From contig CM068586.1 of the NCBI GenBank assembly GCA_035048485.1, positions 52,566,167-52,630,166 on the forward strand: a stretch of DNA of 64,000 nucleotides, written 5' to 3'. Below, in pieces: positions 58,928 to 64,000 of this stretch. Position 1 is the stretch's first letter. Each line of letters opens with the position of its first letter. The notes below the pieces were generated by a model that had not been told where the DNA came from, searched no databases, and worked only from the letters and a program-made list of their open reading frames with translations. Source of the stretch: Pteria penguin (lineage: Eukaryota > Mollusca > Bivalvia > Pterioida > Pteriidae). The position numbers were made by a program, and so were the translations under genes.

Positions 58928-60509
58928 CACTTGTTAAAAGCATGCCTAAACGTAATCAAGCTATGATAAGGGCAAGAGGAGGATACACAAAATATTAGAC
59001 TGAAATGTGCATTATAGATTCGTATTGCATTGTATATGGTTTTTAAAAAATGTTTTGTTAAACTTCACTTTTTCATTATAAAACATTCTTTCATTGAATA
59101 TAAACAGCAAAATACCTGAATTATTTCTTTATCTTTCATTTTTGACAAATTAATTCCAAAAATATGAAAAAATATAAGAGTGTGTACTGTATATATAACA
59201 CTAGCAATCACGGACCGATGTTGACAAAGAGGTGGCATCAGGTGCCATGGAGGAGTAAGCATCCCTTGCCGACCGGTCACACCCGCCGTGGTGCCATAAG
59301 TATATACAAATTAGTATTATTCGCAGTCGCAGAAGTAGGGAACGGCACAGTCGTAGTCACAAGCGGTATGTGTCATAATCAGTACAAATAATACAGTATT
59401 AGTTATGCAGACGGTATACAGACATGATTTTGATCAGCGATGAAAAAAGCTGACAATGCTATCAGAAAAGCTGATTATATATATATATATATAAAACAAC
59501 CCTTGACAAAAAGTGCAATTTTATATATTTCCGACTAAATTCAGAACATTTTGAGAAAATTTTCTTGCAACAAAAAAGCTGAAATCAGCTTTAAATCTGA
59601 TCAGAATCATGACTAGGTCTAACTACTATGGAATAAGGACGTCAACATGTCAGACAACATGAAATACTAAGACATTAGATCCATCAAACTTATCAACGAG
59701 GTAAAAAGGTTTTATCTGCTAATAGTAACAAAAATTCTCATGGTTTTCTTATATTCGGATATGCTTAGACGGGGATCATCCCGTCTAACCATTTTTCTTT
59801 CTGTTTTCACTCAATTTAAAATAACGTAGAATGCCACTAATTCGACAAGAGAGGTGATTTCAGGAAACTTTTGCTAGGGTTGTGTTCGAAATGCACATTT
59901 TGCCGTTTCGATTGGAAAGTGCAGAACCAAATATGGTGTTTGGAGTATTATTTTAGGTCGCAGTCTGGGGGAGGAGGACGCCCCTCTACATCAAGAATTC
60001 GACAATGAATAACAAAATATGGGCTATACACTTCTGCTGCAATGTTTAGAAACAAAACGAAAATTTTCAGCAAATATCTATTCAGTATGTCGGTAGGATA
60101 TTTGATGCAGATGTCATTAATTTGACACCTGTCAATCAAGATCTGTCCCCCTGGATTATGAAAGGAAACTTTTTACATGTATACAGTATATCCAATAAAT
60201 AGAGACTGATAGATGATACAGTAAAAAATGAGAAAAATTCTCCATTCTTCTGACCATTTGCACTGTCAAAATCATGTTTTATGTCAAATAATAGAAATGC
60301 AGTATTTAACACATAAATCATGTTTTAAGTCAAATAATAAAAATGTGGTATTCAACAGAATTTTTTTTAAAATCGTAAATCTGTCCTTTGACAACACCAG
60401 ACTGTTTCCCATATCAGTACTAAATCTAATATAACACAAGAATAGCGGCCACTAAAAGCCTTACCTGTTGGTGTCCGATTTCGGGGTGATGATGCTGAAG
60501 TTGTCCTTT
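43570..60509 (-). CDS. Lys-rich coiled-coil-like protein with C-terminal EF-hand-like region, at least 16 exons, 5' incomplete
   Basis: Sixteen exons in transcript order: 60465-60509, 57844-57959, 55905-56048, 55421-55524, 54688-54804, 53563-53764, 52631-52733, 51595-51692, 50948-51058, 49961-50057, 49007-49131, 47660-47752, 46947-47032, 46276-46345, 45346-45459 and 43570-43701. Every junction is GT/AG and all phases agree, giving 584 residues plus stop; the first exon starts mid-codon, so earlier exons are missing. The N-terminal third is Pro/Lys-rich and probably disordered. Next come LDFLAKYCIISMDRLPFYEK, helical segments (NLPEQYLEKIRFTIQMCDEK; CEMERYADRLATLEMRIMQ) and a Lys tract. The C terminus has two EF-hand-like units, the last reading FNREGKGFVDFLDF, where loop positions 1, 6, 8 and 12 fit an EF-hand. 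The composition recalls ciliary or axonemal proteins, which is a guess. I do not recognise the family with certainty. Confidence 0.85.
43701..44165. repeat. 51-52-bp minisatellite multiplying the last 3' splice site
   Basis: Nine units start (as CCTGAAACA) at 43701, 43753, 43805, 43857, 43906, 43958, 44010, 44061 and 44112. The first is the true acceptor of the last exon of the EF-hand gene. On the minus strand each unit carries TTTCTTTTGTTTCAG then GTGATG or GTAATG, a full acceptor-like site. Open frames on both strands here are translations of the repeat. Confidence 0.95.
44316..44470. mobile_element. MITE, relative of 37194-37363, in intron 15
   Basis: It shares GTCCGGTATT followed by CCCTTACATCACGTAAAATT, and on the reverse strand GTCATATTACTTTGATGTCA with CAGTCCAAGCATTAA, equivalent to the CRE-bearing centre of the 37-kb copy. 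Here the CRE is decayed to TGATGTCA. Confidence 0.65.
44640..44784 (+). mobile_element. 5'-truncated SINE with (TCAA)n tail, intron 15
   Basis: It starts within the body (AAAGATCCCTCGGGTGGGTC), then GCAAAGGTCTGAATTTGTAT, CAGATGCCGTCACCATATAC and (TCAA)n. The tRNA head is missing. Confidence 0.8.
46560..46655 (-). mobile_element. tRNA-like SINE head in intron 13
   Basis: On the minus strand, GACATAGCTCAGTCTGTAGA (A box) is followed by GGTTTCAGGTTCAAGTCCTA (B box). The spacing is tRNA-like but there is no matching acceptor stem, so I call it a SINE or tRNA relic. Confidence 0.55.
47818..48435. repeat. About 20-bp minisatellite, intron 11
   Basis: Roughly 30 units of CATCCTGTGATATCCCATAT with variants (GTGACATCCC, CTATGATATC, ATTACCCTGT). 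Higher-order repeats of 2-3 units are visible. Confidence 0.95.
49856..49951 (-). mobile_element. Solo Penelope-like 3' tail next to a splice donor
   Basis: GGAAACCAGAGGTGAGACCA then GGTGCCCTGGAG matches the reversed tail, and a second partial GAAACCAGAAGCGAAACCAG precedes it. Its end lies 9 bp from the exon 10 donor (GT at 49959-49960). Confidence 0.5.
52246..52407. mobile_element. 162-bp MITE with 21-22-bp inverted ends, intron 6
   Basis: Left end TTCCATTATGGGACAGTATC and right end (reverse strand) TTCCATTTGGGACAGTATCT match, with a perfect TGGGACAGTATCTGA core. The inner parts also pair loosely, so the element folds back along most of its length. Confidence 0.8.
53745..53830. repeat. 47-bp tandem duplication of the exon 6 acceptor
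   Basis: GGCAATCTGTCCATACTGTA occurs at 53750 and 53797. The first contains the real acceptor (53765-53766) and start of exon 6; the second is an intronic duplicate with an identical acceptor 47 nt upstream in the transcript. Confidence 0.9.
56053..56475. repeat. 17-18-bp AT-rich minisatellite, intron 2
   Basis: Units such as ATAATGTGTAGTAATAT and ATAATGTATGGTAATAT repeat over 420 bp right beside exon 3. Long open frames on both strands here (Tyr/Ile/Asn/His-rich) are artefacts. Confidence 0.95.
58860..58924. repeat. (TA)n microsatellite, intron 1
   Basis: About 32 TA units. Confidence 0.97.
59205..59295 (-). mobile_element. Solo Penelope-like 3' tail in intron 1
   Basis: CATCAGGTGCCATGGAGG, AGTAAGCATCCCTTGCCG and ACCGGTCACACCCGCCGTG occur in the reversed-tail order. 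This is one of the best-conserved solo copies. Confidence 0.6.
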
Positions 60510-61464
60510 CTGTAAAGAAAAATAAATCCATTGGAGTATTGTTAATATATAACCAAGAGACGTGGCAAACTGTGGATAGCAGGTGTCCCAAAGTGTCCTT
60601 AAGCATTGCCGTAGACAATGCTTAAATGTTTATACAAAGGGGTGCGAGTATTATACTATTGCAATCAAACATGATTAAAGACAACTTTTATTAAATAGCC
60701 ACCTGTCTTTGTACCTTTTACGTCGCTTTTAACAATTGTTCAGTTATATCTCGACATGGAAGCAGGAAACTAACTGGGAACTTTTTGTTTCAGACATACA
60801 AAATTTGTTCGTTTTTTTTTTTTTTGGTTTGTTTGTTTGTTTGTTTTTGGTTTTGTTTTGTTTGTCTTTTTTTCTTTTCTTTATTTTAATACCTTTTCAA
60901 AATTTCACTTTTCAAAGATATGATCAAGGACTGTGTGGTTTTTAGTGAATGATCTCTTTCCTTAATTGAAACACTCAAGTACGCATAAATATACTATATC
61001 ACTACACAGCACTATCAACATAAAGCATAGCTTTCATCAACATCTTTTAAACTTAAATACATAGCGTTTCCTCCATATTATTGGATGAGAAAAAAAATCC
61101 GCATGAAGAACTTCCAGGAAACCATGCGCCTCGGGTCATATTTAATTAAATAACATCAATCCTGAACCATCAAACTTTATGCCGCTGTATGCTAATGATA
61201 TCTTGATTTTGCGATACCTTACCGCCATATCACGATTCTACAATTGATTTTCCCCTCGTCTATCGACATCCATCAAGTTTGATTGCCTGTCCCCACCAAC
61301 TATATCAAGAATACTACAGTCCTCCTATACATGTCTTTGAAGCCTTGATTGTATAAAACAGGATATAAGTGCTTGTTCGTACCAGGATTAAGTATGTTTG
61401 AATTTATTTTTGTCATGCCAAGCGGATCATTTCAATTACATGGTGGTCCTATATGCCTGGTGCT
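60510..61464. other. Upstream of the known part of the EF-hand gene
   Basis: Missing 5' exons of the minus-strand gene may lie here or beyond 64000, but I found none whose phase fits the first known exon. A poly-T/GTTT tract is at 60810-60870. Confidence 0.4.
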
Positions 61465-61725
61465 CTGCACAGAAATCATCTTCACAATGACAAGGCTTTG
61501 CGATTCCGAAACTCCACACGAAATTTGTGTGGAGTTTCGGAATCGCAACACCTTGACATTGTGAAGATGCACAGAAATTAATACATTTACAACTAATCTC
61601 GGTTGTTATTGTATCATCCGAAAGACAGGATATTGACGAGGCTCTTGTGGATTTCAAACCCGGGACCTCTTCGTCACAAGCAAATAAAGACACCTTACCG
61701 ATTTAGCTATGTCGTCTCTAAAGGG
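61465..61725 (-). mobile_element. Decayed tRNA-SINE carrying an inserted 90-bp hairpin
   Basis: 61590-61725 reversed gives a tRNA-like head (GACATAGCTAAATCGG, GGTCCCGGGTTTGAAATCC) then CTGTCTTTCGGATGATACA. At 61477-61567 a hairpin (arms CATCTTCACAATG...CTCCACAC, about 43 bp, 40 pairing, 7-nt loop) sits between direct repeats TGCACAGAAAT (61466-61476, 61568-61578). Confidence 0.75.
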
Positions 61726-63456
61726 ATTAAGATAATGGCCAACGTATTAAATCTTGGTAACAGTATCATTGATTACTCGTGAAAATTAAAATAATTCAAA
61801 ATTTAACGAGTAATCTGTCACTGGCACAACACATACCACATGGAAATTTAGCCCCTCCTTCCCTTTCCCCCTATGCAGACACGAGACCAAGAGTTCGGAA
61901 GCAAGACAGGATTACTAATAAATTTCTTTCTTAACAACTTTTCTTCTTATTACTTCCCCCTAATTACCTTCATTCCAGTTATCTCTTAACTTCTTCTTTT
62001 CTCCAAAACCCTCTTTTTATTCACTTTGTTCTCATTATTCAAGATTTCAATGCATTTCACACATAATTATTTGCATAAAAGTTTATATACAGTTGACGGA
62101 GTATTGTTTCAACAATTACCGAGATGACCTTATATAAGGCTTATTTTCACATCCCCTGTTTATTTATGTTATCATATCATGTATTTTGACAACTATTTCT
62201 CAACAAAATATGTTTAAACTACGAGTACGGGAGATGCGAGTGTCTCCTGTTTGGGTAATCACACCCGCGCTATGATTGTCCAAAAACATACCCACTGAAA
62301 GGAAAATTTAAAAACTTTAAAATACATAGATATCACACTGATATAGTTTTATTAAAAATAAAAAATATTAAAGCCACCTAACAAACTAAGTATCACTAGA
62401 ACAATATTAATGGAACAGTGGCCCCACCCCATGCGCGGCAACAAAGTGTTACCACAACAAATATGGCGGTATTCTGTGACCTTGACCTAGGAGATGTTAC
62501 CTTTAGTGAAGGTAACGATATACGCGATACACCCTTTAATCGTAAGTAATACTTGTGTGAAAATATAAGTAATCCGTATTACACCCATGATTTTATGAAA
62601 CAGACACCATTTTTGTTACAAGTTCGCTGTGACCTTGAGTTTTGACATATAACATTGAGTCGAGGTTATGACTCAGCCTTGTGACATGGGTAACAATTGT
62701 TTGACCCATATATAGGTCAGATATTACATCCGCAGCATGTTTGCCAACATCATCTCAGAGGAACCTTTCAGAGGAACCTTTCATTTATGTTTGACATGCG
62801 ATTTGTAGTTATTTCAAACCGACTTAAATCCTGAGGTTATAATCAAGTATAACTTTTACACAGAAGAATGGGCTGATTGTGTATATACCGCCAACATTGG
62901 GAGAAAAGGGGGGGGGGAGCTATAATAAGAACGTTGACGAACGGACAGACAAGACATACGGACGTGCAGACATCATCATTCTATAAAGCAGAATTATTTT
63001 GCAATTCGGCCATAAGTTTTGATACCAAAATAGGTGATATCCTTTGGTTTTTAATCTTAAAATTATAAGGCTCAGGAGATGAAATGGAAATCCTAGTACA
63101 TTATATGTTACACATCAAACGAGTTTTCAAACTTTCAACCTTCCGGTCTTGGTACAGACATGCATTAACCTGGGATAAACGTGGCGGGCCTATAGTATGT
63201 CTGATATAAGTGTTTAGGTGGAGAGGAGCTTATTACACGAACATATACACCTACATGTATATCGATATCAAATGTATTGGTAAACATATCTGGAAACAGT
63301 GATTAATGACATTTAAATTCTCGTTTTTTAATTCATACTTCGGCCTTGGTCTGAGGAGACCACCTCCAGTGCCAAGTCTCGGGTCATCATTTCGTAATAC
63401 TGACCACATGAGGAGTTATCAGTCCTATATTAATTTTTGTTTTTCAATTCTCACTT
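61726..63456. other. Intergenic, repeats only
   Basis: No supported gene. A solo Penelope-like tail relic (-) is at 62225-62275 (GAGTGTCTCCTG, AATCACACCCGC). At 62640-62720 and nearby are GTGACCTTGA-type blocks of a common dispersed repeat, and a G-run is at 62909. Confidence 0.45.
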
Positions 63457-63705
63457 GAAGCCGGTGAGGTTCCTTTGAGGTGCTCGTCTCGTGACCTAGA
63501 GGTCCCGGGTTCGACTCCCGCCTTTGGCACACCGGTGTTGTATCTTTCGGATAACACCAGTAAAACCTGAGGTCCCGTATAATTGTGAGACGTATAAGAT
63601 CCCTCGGGTGGGTCCGTCGTAAAGGTATAAATTTCGATGCAATGCATTAGACAGATGCTGTCATCATATACGTAAAATAATCGTGGAATGACGTAAAACA
63701 ATAAA
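63457..63705 (+). mobile_element. tRNA-derived SINE with perfect 12-bp target duplication
   Basis: CAATTCTCACTT flanks it on both sides (63445-63456 and 63706-63717). The head has GTCCCGGGTTCGACTCCCGC (B box), then CACCGGTGTTGTATCTTTCG, ATCCCTCGGGTGGGTCCGTC and CAGATGCTGTCATCATATAC. It is the same family as 10739-11028, but ends ACAATAAA in place of (TCAA)n. Confidence 0.9.
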
Positions 63706-63717
63706 CAATTCTCACTT

Positions 63718-64000
63718 TTATTAGGACAGCAGTGCAGATGACTCAACCCCCCCCCCAATCCCCCCCCCCTTGTCTGATTTAGAGTCAAGTTTTACAAGAT
63801 CAACAGAAACCATGTAAAGTGACCCGACAGTGCAGAGGAGGTAGCGTAAAATCCCGTTTATTAATGAAGAATTCACCGAAAAAAAACTTTTCCTTCGCCC
63901 ATAATTTACTTGACAAATTTTTCTCGATCAGGCGCGGCGTCAGAAATTTTGTCGAGAGGGGATCACCCCACTAATTTTGGTGACAGGTGTTTTTTGTGTA
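63718..64000. other. Intergenic, C-run and edge of window
   Basis: C-runs at 63747-63769. Near 63930 GGCGCGGCGTCAGAAATTTT resembles a degraded MITE start. No gene is seen. Confidence 0.4.

Noticed and set aside
61226..61242. ATGGCG followed by a GTAAGG donor on the minus strand as first exon of the EF-hand gene
   Set aside because: It would end in phase 0, whereas the first known exon needs one base from the previous exon.
62464..62541. Possible first exon (MAVFCDLDLGD, then a GTAAGT donor)
   Set aside because: It lies in a repeat-like stretch with GTGACCTTGACC blocks, and no second exon could be found.

Overview
This window is AT-rich animal nuclear DNA. It has spliced genes with long introns and very dense repeats. 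The tRNA-derived SINEs, Penelope-like reverse transcriptases, B-box/NHL gene duplicates, flavin monooxygenase and the style of tandem repeats together suggest a lophotrochozoan, most likely a bivalve mollusc. That assignment is inference from family resemblance; the species cannot be named from the sequence.

Layout. 1-1165 (+) is the 3' part of a Penelope-like reverse transcriptase (RT) element and its tail, and 2405-2685 is a relic of a second RT family. 4755-14936 (+) is a six-exon flavin-containing monooxygenase gene (435 aa) whose introns hold tandem arrays, a 345-bp repeat and an intact SINE. 15407-15610 is a truncated RecQ-like helicase start. 17986-18985 (-) is a decayed copy of a B-box/NHL (TRIM-like) gene. 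19893-20745 holds a nearly perfect 46-bp array next to a SINE whose body has been expanded sevenfold. 22715-23171 is a long fold-back element. 25730-30071 (+) is a four-exon LIM-homeodomain gene (307 aa) with an unusual recognition helix. 32711-34953 is a degenerate Penelope-like element with direct repeats at both ends, the left one split by a 531-bp insertion that has 9-bp target duplications. 35746-36891 (-) is the intact B-box/NHL gene. 43570-60509 (-) is a gene of at least 16 exons, incomplete at its 5' end, encoding a lysine-rich, coiled-coil-like protein with a C-terminal EF-hand-like region. The rest, to 64000, is intergenic with SINEs, hairpins and simple repeats.

The four multi-exon or intact genes look unrelated to one another; I see no operon-like or cluster logic. 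All splice phases in the three reconstructed multi-exon genes close in frame, which is the main support for those models. The most unusual signals concern how repeats meet genes. A minisatellite has multiplied the last 3' splice site of the EF-hand gene. A 3' repeat unit encodes that protein's last residues and stop codon. A MITE carrying a CRE palindrome sits at the promoter of the B-box gene. A tandem satellite has been born inside a SINE body. I did not find a convincing new multi-gene system.
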